Below are positions 1-10,493 of a stretch of 64,000 bases of DNA, piece after piece; positions within the stretch are counted from its first letter, which is position 1, and the number at the start of each line of letters is the position of its first letter. The stretch covers positions 248,001 through 312,000 of the forward strand of contig DATENC010000006.1 in NCBI GenBank assembly GCA_035275265.1, read 5' to 3'. A program made the translations under genes and the position numbers. Below the pieces are notes generated by a model that worked only from the letters and a program-made list of their open reading frames with translations, did no database searches and was not told the origin of the DNA. The stretch is from JACQAP01 sp035275265 (lineage in GTDB: Bacteria > Pseudomonadota > Gammaproteobacteria > Burkholderiales > JACQAP01).

Positions 1-1124
1 CCCTGGATGCACTAGGCAAGCTGTCGTCGAACGTGCCGTTCATCATGCCGGAGCGCATCGCCAGGACAGACGCGTTCCAGAATGTCACCGAGGCGATCGG
101 CTCGGGCCCGTTCAAGTTCGTGAAGGAAGAATGGGTGCCGGGCAGCAAGGTGGTCTACGCCAAGAATTCCGACTACGTGCCGCGCAAGGAGGCACCATCC
201 TGGGCCGCCGGCGGCAAGATAGCAAAGGTCGATCGCGTCGAGTGGATCTACATCCCGGACTCCGCGACCGCCGCCGCGGCACTGAACGCCGGCGAGGCCG
301 ATTGGTGGGAGCAGCTACCGCCCGACCTGATCCCGCTGCTGCGCAAGAACAAAGACGTGCGCGTCGAGAACATCGACCCGATCGGCTCGCTCGGCCTGAT
401 GCGCTTCAATTTCCTGCAACCGCCATTCAATAACCAGAAGCTGCGCGAGGCGCTGCTCTATGTAGTGAACCAGAAAGACTACGTGATGGGGATCGCGGGC
501 AGCGAGGCTAACGGACATCCTTGCTACTCGTTCTACACGTGTGGGACACCGCTCGCGTCCGAGATCGGCGCCGGCCCACTGAAGGGCAAGCGCGACTTCG
601 ACAAAGCCAAGCAGCTGATACAGGCGTCCGGCTACAAAGGCGAGAAGATCGTGATCATCTCGGCCACCGATCAGCCGATCGTGCACGCGCAGTCGCTGAT
701 CACCGCAGAACTATTGCGCAAGCTCGGGCTCAACGTCGAACTGCAGGCCGGCGACTGGGGGACCCTGATCACGCGCCGCACGTCGAAGGAGCCGGTCGAT
801 AAGGGCGGCTGGTCGATCTTCCATACCTGGTTCGTCGGGCCGGACATGCTGTCGCCGGCCAACATGCCGATGGTCAATCTGGGCGAGAAGTCCTGGTTCG
901 GTTGGCCCTCGGATCCGAAGATCGAGGAATTGCGCCAGGCTTGGTTCAACACGACCGACGCCGCGTCGGGCAAGAAGGTTGCTGATGCGGTTCAGCTCGC
1001 TGCCTTCAGGTTTCTACCCTACATCACGACCGCGCAGTTTATTATTCCAACTGCCTATCGTTCGAACCTGTCGGGCGTGATCGTCGCACCGGTGACGTTC
1101 CTCTGGAACGTCGACAAGAAGTGA
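1..1124 (+). CDS. Peptide-type ABC transporter substrate-binding protein (5' truncated)
   Basis: Extracytoplasmic solute-binding protein, family 5 (DppA/OppA-like), which would capture oligopeptides or related solutes and deliver them to the permeases encoded just downstream. The frame is open from base 3 to the stop at 1122-1124, giving about 373 residues. The family is usually 500-540 residues, so the signal peptide and first lobe lie outside the window. A GTG at 33 is not a credible start, because family-like sequence (LGKLSSNVPFIMPERIA) runs across it. The stop is 9 bp before the permease gene, so this is the first visible gene of a five-gene importer operon. Family assignment rests on the second-lobe pattern and the dppBCDF-like neighbours. 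The substrate is unknown. Confidence 0.9.
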   Translation, partial: LDALGKLSSNVPFIMPERIARTDAFQNVTEAIGSGPFKFVKEEWVPGSKVVYAKNSDYVPRKEAPSWAAGGKIAKVDRVEWIYIPDSATAAAALNAGEADWWEQLPPDLIPLLRKNKDVRVENIDPIGSLGLMRFNFLQPPFNNQKLREALLYVVNQKDYVMGIAGSEANGHPCYSFYTCGTPLASEIGAGPLKGKRDFDKAKQLIQASGYKGEKIVIISATDQPIVHAQSLITAELLRKLGLNVELQAGDWGTLITRRTSKEPVDKGGWSIFHTWFVGPDMLSPANMPMVNLGEKSWFGWPSDPKIEELRQAWFNTTDAASGKKVADAVQLAAFRFLPYITTAQFIIPTAYRSNLSGVIVAPVTFLWNVDKK

Positions 1125-1133
1125 CCGCCCCGC

Positions 1134-2075
1134 ATGATCGTCTACATTCTGCGCCGGCTCGGCGCGACGCTGATCGTCATGGCGGTGGTCGCGCTGTTCG
1201 TGTTCTCGCTGCTGTTCCTGACGCCGGGCGATCCGGCTGCGGTCATTGCCGGTGACGTTGCGACCACCGACGACATCCAGAGAATTCGAGAGAAACTCGG
1301 CCTGAACGAGCCGTTTCTGGTTCAGTTCGGCAACTGGGTTGGCCGGCTGCTGCACGGCGACCTCGGCACGTCGATCTTCACTAATCTGCCGGTCACCAAG
1401 CTGATCGGGCAGCGTGTCCAGCCGACCGTGTCGCTGACGCTGTTGACGCTGGTCTTTGCGGTGCTGATCGCGGTGCCTGTCGGCGTGTTAGCCGCCGCAA
1501 AGGCGGGCACCTGGACCGACCGCCTCGTGATGGGTTTCTCCGTGCTCGCGTTCTCGGTGCCGGTGTTTGTGCTGGCCTATCTGCTAATCGGCCTTTTCTC
1601 GATCCGCCTCGAATGGCTGCCGGTGCAGGGCTACCGACCGCTGAGTGATGGCGTCTGGCCCTGGCTTTCCCATCTCATCCTGCCGAGCATCGCGTTGGGC
1701 ACGGTCTACATGGCGTTCATCGCGCGCATTACACGCGCGGCCATGCTCGACGTATTGGCGCAGGACTACATCCGCACTGCGAACGCGAAGGGACTCTCAC
1801 CGCGTGCGGTGCTCACGGGCCATGCGCTCAAGAACGCCGGTGTACCCATCATCACGGTGATCGGCATAGGCATTGCATTACTGATCAGCGGCGCAATCGT
1901 GACCGAAACGGTGTTCGCGATTCCCGGCATCGGCAGGCTTACGGTCGATGCGATCTTGCGCCGCGACTACCCGATTATTCAGGGCGTGATTCTGCTGTTT
2001 TCCGGCGTGTACGTGCTGATCAACCTGCTGGTCGATCTTTCCTACCGCTTGTTCGACCCGCGCATCCGCTACTGA
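1134..2075 (+). CDS. Peptide-type ABC transporter permease (DppB-like)
   Basis: Inner-membrane permease of a binding-protein-dependent ABC importer. At 313 residues it has the usual DppB/OppB length. It opens with the typical N-terminus (MIVYILRRLGATLIVM, then LLFLTPGDPA), followed by an extracytoplasmic loop and about five further hydrophobic segments. The cytoplasmic coupling loop near residues 205-235 (DYIRTANAKGLSPRAVL) matches the EAA-type loop that docks on the ATPases. It lies 9 bp after the binding-protein gene and 1 bp before the second permease, so it is probably translated from the same mRNA. DppB-like genes serve peptides, nickel, glutathione and opines, so specificity is not assigned. 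Confidence 0.93.
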   Translation: MIVYILRRLGATLIVMAVVALFVFSLLFLTPGDPAAVIAGDVATTDDIQRIREKLGLNEPFLVQFGNWVGRLLHGDLGTSIFTNLPVTKLIGQRVQPTVSLTLLTLVFAVLIAVPVGVLAAAKAGTWTDRLVMGFSVLAFSVPVFVLAYLLIGLFSIRLEWLPVQGYRPLSDGVWPWLSHLILPSIALGTVYMAFIARITRAAMLDVLAQDYIRTANAKGLSPRAVLTGHALKNAGVPIITVIGIGIALLISGAIVTETVFAIPGIGRLTVDAILRRDYPIIQGVILLFSGVYVLINLLVDLSYRLFDPRIRY

Positions 2076-2076
2076 C

Positions 2077-2955
2077 ATGACCACGGCAGTTCTCACCGAG
2101 TCGAAACCCGCGTCGCCAACCTGGCAGTGGTTCGGTGATGCATTTCGCCGCCATCCGACCGCCATCGCCGGCGGAATAGTACTCGCCGTTATGGTGCTGA
2201 TCGCGTTGCTGGCACCCTGGCTCGGCACCGTGGACCCTCAGGCACTCTCGCCGATCCAGCGTCTCAAGCCGCCCTCAAGCGAACACTGGTTCGGCACCGA
2301 CATGCTCGGCCGCGACGTATATAGCCGCGTGATTTATGGTTCTCGCATCTCGCTCGCGGTCGGGATCTCTGTCGCCACATTCTCAATTGCCGTAGGCCTG
2401 ACAATCGGGCTCGTCACCGGCTTCACCCGTTGGCTCGACGCCATCGTCATGCGCGTGATGGATGGCCTGATGTCGATTCCGTCGGTGCTGCTCGCCATTG
2501 CGCTGATGGCGCTGACGAAAGCAAGTGTTGGCAATGTCATCCTCGCGATCACGCTCGCCGAAGTGCCGCGCGTCGTGCGGCTGGTGCGCGGGTTGGTCCT
2601 CAGCTTGCGCGAGCAGCCGTATGTGGAAGCTGCAATCGCCGCGGGCACCAATCTGCCCCTCATCCTGCTGCGCCATATCCTGCCCAACACCGTGGCTCCG
2701 CTGCTGGTGCAGGGCACCTACATCTGCGCCTCCGCCATGATCCTCGAGGCGATCCTCTCGTTCATCGGCGCGGGCACGCCGCCGAACATTCCGAGTTGGG
2801 GCAACATCATGGCCGAGGCGAGGAGTCTGTTCCAAATCGCCGGCTACTTGATCCTGTTCCCCGGCCTTTTCCTGTCGCTGACGGTGCTCGCGGTGAATAT
2901 GCTCGGCGACGGCATGCGCGATGCGCTCGACCCGCGGCTAGCGCGGCGGATGTAG
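2077..2955 (+). CDS. Peptide-type ABC transporter permease (DppC-like)
   Basis: Second inner-membrane permease of the importer, 292 residues. It has the DppC/OppC arrangement: a cytoplasmic N-terminal stretch, a first membrane segment (AGGIVLAVMVLIALLAPWLG), then an HWFGTDMLGRDVYSR motif that is highly typical of the family (OppC_N domain followed by the BPD_transp_1 domain). The coupling loop around residues 185-205 (EQPYVEAAIAAGTN) is a clear EAA motif. It starts 1 bp after the DppB-like stop and is followed after 4 bp by the first ATPase gene, which suggests translational coupling. It would pair with the DppB-like subunit to form the translocation channel. Confidence 0.93.
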   Translation: MTTAVLTESKPASPTWQWFGDAFRRHPTAIAGGIVLAVMVLIALLAPWLGTVDPQALSPIQRLKPPSSEHWFGTDMLGRDVYSRVIYGSRISLAVGISVATFSIAVGLTIGLVTGFTRWLDAIVMRVMDGLMSIPSVLLAIALMALTKASVGNVILAITLAEVPRVVRLVRGLVLSLREQPYVEAAIAAGTNLPLILLRHILPNTVAPLLVQGTYICASAMILEAILSFIGAGTPPNIPSWGNIMAEARSLFQIAGYLILFPGLFLSLTVLAVNMLGDGMRDALDPRLARRM

Positions 2956-2959
2956 TCAC

Positions 2960-3939
<980 letters not shown>

Positions 3940-3943
<4 letters not shown>

Positions 3944-4923
3944 CGGCCCCCGGCGATGTGCTGCTCGAAGCTTTCGGGCTACGCAAGTTTTTCCCCGTGA
4001 AGATGGGGCTACTCGCCCGCCGCGCGAACGTTCACGCGGTCGACGGCGTGAGCTTCTGGATCAGACAGGGCGAGACGCTCGGGCTGGTCGGCGAATCGGG
4101 CTGCGGCAAATCCACTACCGGCAAGCTCATCCTGCGGCTGCTGGATCCGACCGAGGGCCGCATCCTCTGGCGCGGCCGGCGCATCGATCAGCTCAATCGC
4201 GCGGACATGCGGCCGGTGCGGCGCGAACTCCAAGCCGTGTTCCAGGACCCATACTCGTCGCTGAACCCGCGCATGCGCGCGGGCGACATCGTGGCCGAAC
4301 CGATCCGAAATTACGAGGCCTTGCCTGCGGCCGAAGTGCGGCGACGCACGGCTCACCTGTTGGAGCGCGTCGGCCTGCGTCCCGATCAGATGGTCAAATA
4401 TCCATACGAATTCTCCGGGGGCCAGCGCCAGCGGCTCGGCATCGCGCGGGCATTGTCGGTACGGCCACGCCTGATCGTGTGCGACGAACCGGTATCGGCC
4501 CTCGACGTGTCCGTGCAGGCGCAGGTGATCAACCTGCTTATGGACCTGCAGGCGGAGTTCGGGCTCTCGTACCTGTTCGTCGCACACGATCTCGCCGTGG
4601 TCGAACATATCAGCCATCGCGTTGCGGTGATGTATCTCGGCAAGATCGTCGAGATCGCACCGAAGAGGGCAATTTTTGCGCATCCGCAGCATCCCTATAC
4701 CGAGGCGCTGTTGGAAGCCGTACCGGTGCCGAACCCGACAATGATCAAGCGGCGCCGCCTGCTCGCGGGCGACGTGCCAAGCCCTATGGATCCGCCGTCA
4801 GGGTGCCGCTTCCACACGCGCTGTCCTTATGTCGAGGAGCGCTGCAAGCGCGAGGAGCCGCCGTTACAAGAGATCTCACCGGGGCATTGGGCGGCATGCC
4901 ATTTACGACAGCCGATCGCCTGA
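3940..4923 (+). CDS. Peptide-type ABC transporter ATP-binding protein (DppF-like)
   Basis: Second ATPase of the importer, 327 residues from the ATG at 3940, which overlaps the previous stop as ATGA. An in-frame start upstream at 3868 would overlap the DppD-like gene by 76 bp and adds no family sequence. Walker A is GESGCGKS, the signature FSGGQRQRLGIARAL, and Walker B LIVCDEPVSALDVSVQ. The C-terminal oligopeptide domain has a cysteine set (GCRFHTRCPYVEERC...WAACH). DppD and DppF form the nucleotide-binding heterodimer. This is the last gene of the operon. No clear terminator is visible in the 64 bp before the convergent atpC. Confidence 0.93.
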
Positions 4924-4987
4924 ATATATGAGGCCGGAGCCGTCGTCGAGTTGGCCTATCGCGGACACCGGGGCAAAGCGTGGCGGT

Positions 4988-5407
4988 TTATTTCTTGCGC
5001 AGCCTGCGGATGGCGGCCAGTTGCGCGGCGAGCATGGCGAGCTCACCTTCGACCACTGCGATTTCCTGTTTGTCCTGCGCCTTGGCGCGCGCTTCCTCGG
5101 CGCGCTTCATTGCTTCCACCGCCTTGGTTTCGTCGAGATCGCGGCCACGGATCGCAGTGTCGGCGAGCACGGTCACCAGCGCAGGTTGGACTTCCAGAAC
5201 TCCGCCCGCGACGAAAATCAGGTTTTCCTCGCCGCCTCCGGCCGGCCGGATGCGCACTGCGCCTGGCTTGATGCGGGTTATCAGCGGAGCATGGCGCGGA
5301 TAGATGCCTAGTTCGCCCGCCTCTCCGGGCAGGACGACGAACTCCGCCTCGCCGGAGAAAATGGACTCCTCCGCGCTCACCACATCTACGTGCATCGTGT
5401 TTGCCAT
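4988..5407 (-). CDS. atpC: F1Fo ATP synthase epsilon subunit
   Basis: Epsilon subunit of the F1 sector, 139 residues, which couples gamma rotation to catalysis and can inhibit ATP hydrolysis. The N-terminal beta-sandwich (HVDVVSAEESIFSGEAEFVVLPGEAGELGIYPRHAPL) is clear. The C-terminal helical hairpin (residues about 90-135) is Ala/Glu/Lys-rich, as expected. It is the last gene of the atpIBEFHAGDC operon. The 77-bp gap from atpD is wider than the other late-operon gaps and contains a nested inverted repeat. It converges with the peptide transporter operon. Confidence 0.97.
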   Translation of the reverse strand: MANTMHVDVVSAEESIFSGEAEFVVLPGEAGELGIYPRHAPLITRIKPGAVRIRPAGGGEENLIFVAGGVLEVQPALVTVLADTAIRGRDLDETKAVEAMKRAEEARAKAQDKQEIAVVEGELAMLAAQLAAIRRLRKK

Positions 5408-5421
5408 ATTGCTTTCCCAGT

Positions 5422-5479
5422 GAGGCGTGAGTGTGGGGTCTGAGGTCTGAACCCAAACCGCACTTGTCCCTCGCGCCTC
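5422..5479 (-). repeat. Nested inverted repeat between atpD and atpC
   Basis: The outer arms GAGGCG (5422-5427) and CGCCTC (5474-5479) enclose imperfect inner arms AGTGTGG and CCGCACT. The structure occupies most of the atpD-atpC spacer. On the mRNA it could fold into a long stem that tunes atpC expression or protects the message. It also resembles dispersed extragenic palindromes. There is no T-run, so it is not a classical terminator. Confidence 0.45.
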
Positions 5480-5484
5480 TCCCC

Positions 5485-6909
5485 TTACTTCAGCGTCTTG
5501 GCCTTCTCGAATGCTTCCTCGATCCCCCCGACCATGTAGAAGGCTTGCTCAGGAAGACTGTCGCATTCACCATTGACGATCATCTTGAAGCCCTTGATCG
5601 TGTCCTTGAGTTGCACGTATTTGCCCTCCTGGCCAGTGAAGTTCTTCGCCACGCTGAACGGCTGTGACAAGAACCTTTGGATCTTACGCGCGCGCGACAC
5701 TGCGAGCTTGTCCTCGGGCGCGAGTTCGTCCATGCCGAGGATCGCGATGATGTCGCGCAGCTCCTTGTAGCGCTGCAGCGTCGCCTGCACGGCGCGCGTG
5801 GTGTCGTAGTGCTCTTCGCCGATGGTGTTCGGATCCACCTGGCGCGAAGTCGAGTCGAGCGGATCCACGGCAGGATAAATTCCGAGCGACGCGATGTCCC
5901 GAGACAGCACCACCGTAGCATCCAGATGGCCGAAGGTGGTCGCAGGGCTCGGATCGGTCAGGTCGTCGGCCGGAACGTAAATCGCCTGCACCGAGGTGAT
6001 CGACCCGGTCTTGGTGGAGGTTATGCGCTCCTGCAGCCGGCCCATTTCCTCTGCGAGCGTAGGCTGGTAGCCGACCGCCGAAGGCATGCGGCCGAGCAGC
6101 GCCGAAACCTCGACCCCGGCGAGTGTGAAGCGATAGATATTGTCGATGAAGAGCAGGATGTCGCGCCCTTCGTCGCGGAACGCTTCCGCCATCGTGAGGC
6201 CGGTGAGACCCACGCGCAGGCGGTTGCCAGGCGGCTCGTTCATCTGGCCGAACACCATCGCGACCTTGGACTCCTCGAGGTTGTCGACCTTGATGACTTC
6301 CGCCTCGATCATCTCGTGGTAGAAATCGTTGCCCTCGCGTGTCCTCTCGCCGACGCCGGCGAACACCGATTGGCCGCCATGCTTGGTGGCGATGTTGTTG
6401 ATGAGCTCGAGCATGGTCACGGTCTTGCCGACGCCGGCACCACCGAAGAGGCCGATCTTGCCGCCCTTCGCGAACGGGCAGATGAGGTCGATCACCTTGA
6501 TGCCGGTCTCGAGCAGCTCGACCGATGGGGAAAGCTCGTCGAACTTCGGCGCGGCCCGGTGGATCGAACGACGGTCCTCGGTCTTGATCGGGCCGCCCTC
6601 GTCGATCGAGCGGCCGAGCACATCCACGATGCGCCCGAGCGTGCCCTTGCCGACCGGCACCGAGATGGGCGCGCCGGTATTCTTCACCTTCATACCGCGG
6701 CGCAGACCGTCGGCCGAGCCCATTGCGATGCAGCGCACGACCCCGTCGCCTAGTTGCTGCTCGACTTCGAAGGTGAGCCCTTTTTCAGCGAAAGACGCCT
6801 CGCCCGACTCTTCGAGGACCAGCGCGTCATAGATCTTGGGCATCGCCTCGCGTGGAAACTGGATGTCTGTCACCGCACCGATGCACTGGACGATTGTTCC
6901 TTGGTTCAT
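5485..6909 (-). CDS. atpD: F1Fo ATP synthase beta subunit
   Basis: Catalytic beta subunit of F1, 474 residues, the normal bacterial length. The Walker A motif GGAGVGKT lies at residues 156-163, followed by the GERTREGNDFYHEM segment with the catalytic Glu and the DNIYRFTLAG Walker B region. The ATP synthase alpha/beta signature appears as PAVDPLDSTS. One small variant is YRFTLAG, where most relatives have FRFTQAG. It is encoded between atpG and atpC in the standard order and starts at the ATG at 6909. Confidence 0.98.
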   Translation of the reverse strand: MNQGTIVQCIGAVTDIQFPREAMPKIYDALVLEESGEASFAEKGLTFEVEQQLGDGVVRCIAMGSADGLRRGMKVKNTGAPISVPVGKGTLGRIVDVLGRSIDEGGPIKTEDRRSIHRAAPKFDELSPSVELLETGIKVIDLICPFAKGGKIGLFGGAGVGKTVTMLELINNIATKHGGQSVFAGVGERTREGNDFYHEMIEAEVIKVDNLEESKVAMVFGQMNEPPGNRLRVGLTGLTMAEAFRDEGRDILLFIDNIYRFTLAGVEVSALLGRMPSAVGYQPTLAEEMGRLQERITSTKTGSITSVQAIYVPADDLTDPSPATTFGHLDATVVLSRDIASLGIYPAVDPLDSTSRQVDPNTIGEEHYDTTRAVQATLQRYKELRDIIAILGMDELAPEDKLAVSRARKIQRFLSQPFSVAKNFTGQEGKYVQLKDTIKGFKMIVNGECDSLPEQAFYMVGGIEEAFEKAKTLK

Positions 6910-6968
6910 GGCGTTTTCCTAAAGTCGGAGTTCAAATTCTTAATAAGTCCGCAGCGCATCGCAATGCT

Positions 6969-7832
6969 TCATACGGCTGCCGCACCACCGACGATCTCCG
7001 AGAGCTCCTTGGTGATCGCCGCCTGGCGGCTCTTGTTGTAGATCAGGGTCAGTTCGTCGATCAGCGTCGCCGCATTGTCGGAAGCCGACTTCATCGCCAC
7101 CATACGCGCCGACTGTTCGGATGCCATGTTCTCCGAAACGCCTTGATAGACCACCGCCTCGATGTAGCGGGTCAGCACCTGTTCGAGCACGGTTTTCGCC
7201 TCCGGTTCGTAGATGTAGTCCCAGGTTCCTTCAGGGGCGCCGAGCCGTTCCCCGGATAGCGGCAGCAATTGCTCCATCACCGGTTCCTGCTTCATGGTGT
7301 TGATGAAACGGGTGTAGAAAATCAGCACACGGTCGAAACGGTCTTCGGTGTAGCTGTCGAGCATGACCTTTACCGCACCGATCAGATTCTCGAGTTTCGG
7401 ACGATCGCCCAGACCCGCGGACTTGGAAACGATGTTTGCCCCCAGGCGCTGCATGAAGCCGAGACCCTTGCCCCCGATGCAGCAGACGTCGATCTCCTCC
7501 CCCTCGGACTGCCACTGCTTGTAATGGTTGAGCATCATGCGCAGTACATTGGTATTGAGCGCGCCGCACAATCCTTTGTCGGTGGTGACGATGATGATGC
7601 CGACGCGTTTGACCGTGTCGCGCTCCACCAGAAAAGGATGGCGATATTCGGGATTGGCGTGCGAAATGTGCGCCGCGACGTTACGGATCTTCTCGGCGTA
7701 TGGACGGGCCGCGCGCATGCGCTCCTGCACCTTGCGCATCTTGGATGCGGCAACCATTTCCATCGCCTTGGTGATCTTGCGAGTGCTCTGAACACTCTTG
7801 ATCTTGGTACGTATCTCTTTTGTGCCTGCCAT
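6969..7832 (-). CDS. atpG: F1Fo ATP synthase gamma subunit
   Basis: Central-stalk gamma subunit, 287 residues. The N-terminal coiled-coil helix (MAGTKEIRTKIKSVQSTRKI, then TKAMEMVAASKMRK) and the C-terminal helix (MVAMKSASDNAATLIDELTLIYNKSRQAAITKELSEIVGGA) are diagnostic. They form the rotating shaft inside the alpha3-beta3 head. It lies between atpA and atpD on the minus strand, with gaps of about 60 bp on each side. Confidence 0.98.
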   Translation of the reverse strand: MAGTKEIRTKIKSVQSTRKITKAMEMVAASKMRKVQERMRAARPYAEKIRNVAAHISHANPEYRHPFLVERDTVKRVGIIIVTTDKGLCGALNTNVLRMMLNHYKQWQSEGEEIDVCCIGGKGLGFMQRLGANIVSKSAGLGDRPKLENLIGAVKVMLDSYTEDRFDRVLIFYTRFINTMKQEPVMEQLLPLSGERLGAPEGTWDYIYEPEAKTVLEQVLTRYIEAVVYQGVSENMASEQSARMVAMKSASDNAATLIDELTLIYNKSRQAAITKELSEIVGGAAAV

Positions 7833-7894
7833 AGATCGTCTTGTGGGTCGGGGTTTCCTGCGGGCTCACGCCTGAGTCTGGTCACTCGCCTGTC

Positions 7895-9436
7895 TTAATA
7901 CGAGCCGTTTTTCTTCCAGTCTTTGATCGCTTCGTGCAGCGCCTTTTCATCGTCTGCTGTCAGGTCCTTGTCCATGCGTCCGATCAGCGCGGAATACTTG
8001 GTCTTTAGATAGTCGCGCATCGATTTCTCTGCGGCCAACGCCTTCTTGACGTCGATGTCGTCGTAATAGCTGTTGTTGACCGCGAACAGGGTAAGCGCCA
8101 TTTCCCAAACCTGCAGGGGCTGGTACTGCAACTGCTTCATCAGCTCGGTGACCATGCGGCCGCGCTCGAGCTGCTTGCGTGTGGCTTCGTCGAGATCGGA
8201 AGCGAACTGCGCGAACGCCGCCAGCTCGCGATACTGCGCCAAGGCCAGCCGCACGCCGCCGCCGGTGTCCTTGCGCTTCATTATCTTGGTCTGCGCCGCG
8301 CCGCCGACCCGCGACACCGAGACGCCAGCGTTGATTGCGGGACGAATACCGGCGTTGAACAGGTCGGTTTCGAGGAAGATTTGGCCGTCGGTGATGGAAA
8401 TCACATTGGTCGGCACAAACGCGGAGACGTCGCCGGCTTGGGTTTCGATGATCGGCAGCGCGGTGAGCGAACCGGTTTTTCCCTTCACCTTTCCTTTTGT
8501 AAAGCGCTCGACCCAGGCCTCGCTTACGCGCGCGGCACGTTCCAGCAACCTGGAGTGCAGGTAGAACACGTCGCCGGGATAAGCCTCGCGTCCCGGCGGG
8601 CGCCGTAGCAACAGCGATACCTGGCGGTAGGCCCAGGCCTGCTTGGTCAAATCGTCGTAAATGATCAGTGCGTCCTGGCCGCGGTCGCGGAAGTACTCGC
8701 CCATGGTGCAGCCGGAATAGGGTGCGATGTACTGCATCGCCGCGGATTCCGACGCTGTGGCCGCGATGACAATGGTGTACGCCATTGCGCCGTGCTCTTC
8801 GAGTTTGCGCACCACGTTGGCAACCGTGGAAGCCTTCTGGCCGACCGCGACATAAATGCAGAACAGGTCCTTGCCTTTCTGATTGATGATGGTGTCCACC
8901 GCGACCGCCGTCTTGCCGGTCTGGCGGTCGCCGATGATCAATTCGCGCTGGCCTCGGCCGACTGGCACCATCGCGTCGATCGCCTTCAGACCAGTCTGCA
9001 CCGGCTGGGACACGGACTTGCGCCAGATCACGCCCGGAGCAACCTTCTCGATCACGTCCGTTTCCTTGGCAGTGATCGGACCCTTGCCGTCGATCGGTTG
9101 GCCTAGCGAGTTGACCACGCGTCCAATCAGTTCGGGACCGACCGGCACCTCCAGAATGCGGCCGGTGCTCTTCACCGGATCGCCTTCGGAAATGTGTTCG
9201 TATTCGCCCAGCACCACCGACCCGACGGAGTCGCGCTCGAGGTTGAGCGCGAGGCCGAAGGTGTTGCCGGGAAACTCGAGCATTTCACCCTGCATAACGT
9301 CGGCAAGGCCATGGATGCGACAGATGCCGTCGGTCACGGACACCACCGTGCCCTGGGTGCGAACCTCGGAAGCAGTAGCGAGATTCTGGATCTTGTTCTT
9401 GATCAGCTCGCTGATCTCGGACGGGTTCAGCTGCAT
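7895..9436 (-). CDS. atpA: F1Fo ATP synthase alpha subunit
   Basis: Non-catalytic nucleotide-binding alpha subunit, 513 residues from the ATG at 9436 (MQLNPSEISELIKNKIQNL), which is the conserved start. The open frame reaches further upstream to 9505, but that extension lies inside atpH and lacks family similarity. Walker A is GDRQTGKT at residues 169-176. The segment PAINAGVSVSRVGGAAQ carries the alpha/beta family signature with the arginine finger. The stop of atpH is 11 bp upstream. Confidence 0.98.
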   Translation of the reverse strand: MQLNPSEISELIKNKIQNLATASEVRTQGTVVSVTDGICRIHGLADVMQGEMLEFPGNTFGLALNLERDSVGSVVLGEYEHISEGDPVKSTGRILEVPVGPELIGRVVNSLGQPIDGKGPITAKETDVIEKVAPGVIWRKSVSQPVQTGLKAIDAMVPVGRGQRELIIGDRQTGKTAVAVDTIINQKGKDLFCIYVAVGQKASTVANVVRKLEEHGAMAYTIVIAATASESAAMQYIAPYSGCTMGEYFRDRGQDALIIYDDLTKQAWAYRQVSLLLRRPPGREAYPGDVFYLHSRLLERAARVSEAWVERFTKGKVKGKTGSLTALPIIETQAGDVSAFVPTNVISITDGQIFLETDLFNAGIRPAINAGVSVSRVGGAAQTKIMKRKDTGGGVRLALAQYRELAAFAQFASDLDEATRKQLERGRMVTELMKQLQYQPLQVWEMALTLFAVNNSYYDDIDVKKALAAEKSMRDYLKTKYSALIGRMDKDLTADDEKALHEAIKDWKKNGSY

Positions 9437-9447
9437 TGTTCGAACTC

Positions 9448-9984
9448 CTATTTCGAAAGGGTCACGGCCATGGTCTGAAGCCTGCCCCGTACTGAGGCAT
9501 CCCAAACCTTGTCGCCCACTTCGACCTTGATGCCGCCGATCAATTCGGGGTCAACGGTCACGGTGGCGTTGATCTTGCGTTTGAAGCGGGAGGACAGCAG
9601 CTTCACCACTTGATTGCGTTGGGCATCGTCGAGTGGGTAGGCGGAGCTGATATTCGCGTCGAGCTTGCCTTCATCTTCCAGTTTCAGTATCTCGAACTGC
9701 TCGCGTATCTGCGGGAGCACCGTCAGCCTGCGGTTGCGCACCAGCAACTGAATGAGATTTCGGTCCGCGTCGTCGATGCGGTCGCCGCTGATGGCTAGCA
9801 GCAGGCGTTCGACGTCAGTGGCAGTGACCTTTGGATTGCCAATCGCCGACTGCATCTGCGGATCCTGGTAGATCGCGGCAATGAATGCCAGCTTTTCCGA
9901 CCAGGCGCCAAGTGCGTTGGCTTCCTTGGCCAGGCGGAACACCGCTTCCGCGTAAGGTCTGGCGATGGTGGCGAGTTCGGCCAT
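9448..9984 (-). CDS. atpH: F1Fo ATP synthase delta subunit
   Basis: Delta subunit (OSCP homologue), 178 residues, which links the F1 head to the b-subunit stator. It starts with the typical helix (MAELATIARPYAEAVFRLAKE). The C-terminal part contains the family pattern ending in DPELIGGIKVEVGDKVWDASVRGRL. It is tightly packed, starting 6 bp after the atpF stop and ending 11 bp before atpA. Confidence 0.97.
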   Translation of the reverse strand: MAELATIARPYAEAVFRLAKEANALGAWSEKLAFIAAIYQDPQMQSAIGNPKVTATDVERLLLAISGDRIDDADRNLIQLLVRNRRLTVLPQIREQFEILKLEDEGKLDANISSAYPLDDAQRNQVVKLLSSRFKRKINATVTVDPELIGGIKVEVGDKVWDASVRGRLQTMAVTLSK

Positions 9985-9990
9985 GCGGCG

Positions 9991-10464
9991 TTACCTGAGT
10001 TCGGACTCGAGGCCGGACAGCAATTGAGCGTGGGCCTTGGCGTCCACTTCGCGCCTGAGGATCTTTTCGGCACCGCTTACCGCCAGCACCGATACCTGTG
10101 CGCGCAGCGACTCCTTGGCGCGGAACACCTCCTGCTCGATCTCGCCCTTCGCGGCGGCAACGATGCGGTCGGCCTCGGCCTTTGCAGCCGCCTTGGCTTC
10201 TTCGACCACGCCGGCTCCGCGTTTCTCGGCTTGGGAAATGATCTCGCCTGCCTGCGCGCGCGCGCGCTGCAACTCTTCCGCCGCGCGTTTTGCCGCGAGT
10301 TCGAGGTCCTGTTTGCCGCGTTCTGCCGCGGCCAGGCCGTCGGCGATCTGCTTCTGGCGATTTTGCATCGCGCTGCGCAGCGGCGGCCAGACAAACTTCA
10401 TCGTGATCCAGATGAAGGCGAGGAACCAGAGCGCCTGGCCTATCAATGTAGCGTTGAGATTCAC
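9991..10464 (-). CDS. atpF: F1Fo ATP synthase b subunit
   Basis: Stator b subunit, 157 residues: one N-terminal membrane segment (LIGQALWFLAFIWITMKFVW) followed by a long charged coiled coil rich in Ala, Glu, Lys and Arg that dimerises and reaches delta. The start is GTG at 10464, preceded by a strong Shine-Dalgarno (GGGAGGTCAGC). It lies between atpE and atpH in the standard operon order. Confidence 0.97.
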   Translation of the reverse strand: MNLNATLIGQALWFLAFIWITMKFVWPPLRSAMQNRQKQIADGLAAAERGKQDLELAAKRAAEELQRARAQAGEIISQAEKRGAGVVEEAKAAAKAEADRIVAAAKGEIEQEVFRAKESLRAQVSVLAVSGAEKILRREVDAKAHAQLLSGLESELR

Positions 10465-10493
10465 GCTGACCTCCCGAACTCAATAGAACGGAT

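Noticed and set aside
33..1124. GTG at 33 as the real start of the peptide-binding protein
   Set aside because: Family-like residues precede it in frame up to the window edge, so the gene starts outside the window.
5677..6753. A 358-codon plus-strand open frame opposite atpD
   Set aside because: Antisense shadow of the beta-subunit gene, with no domain-like sequence.
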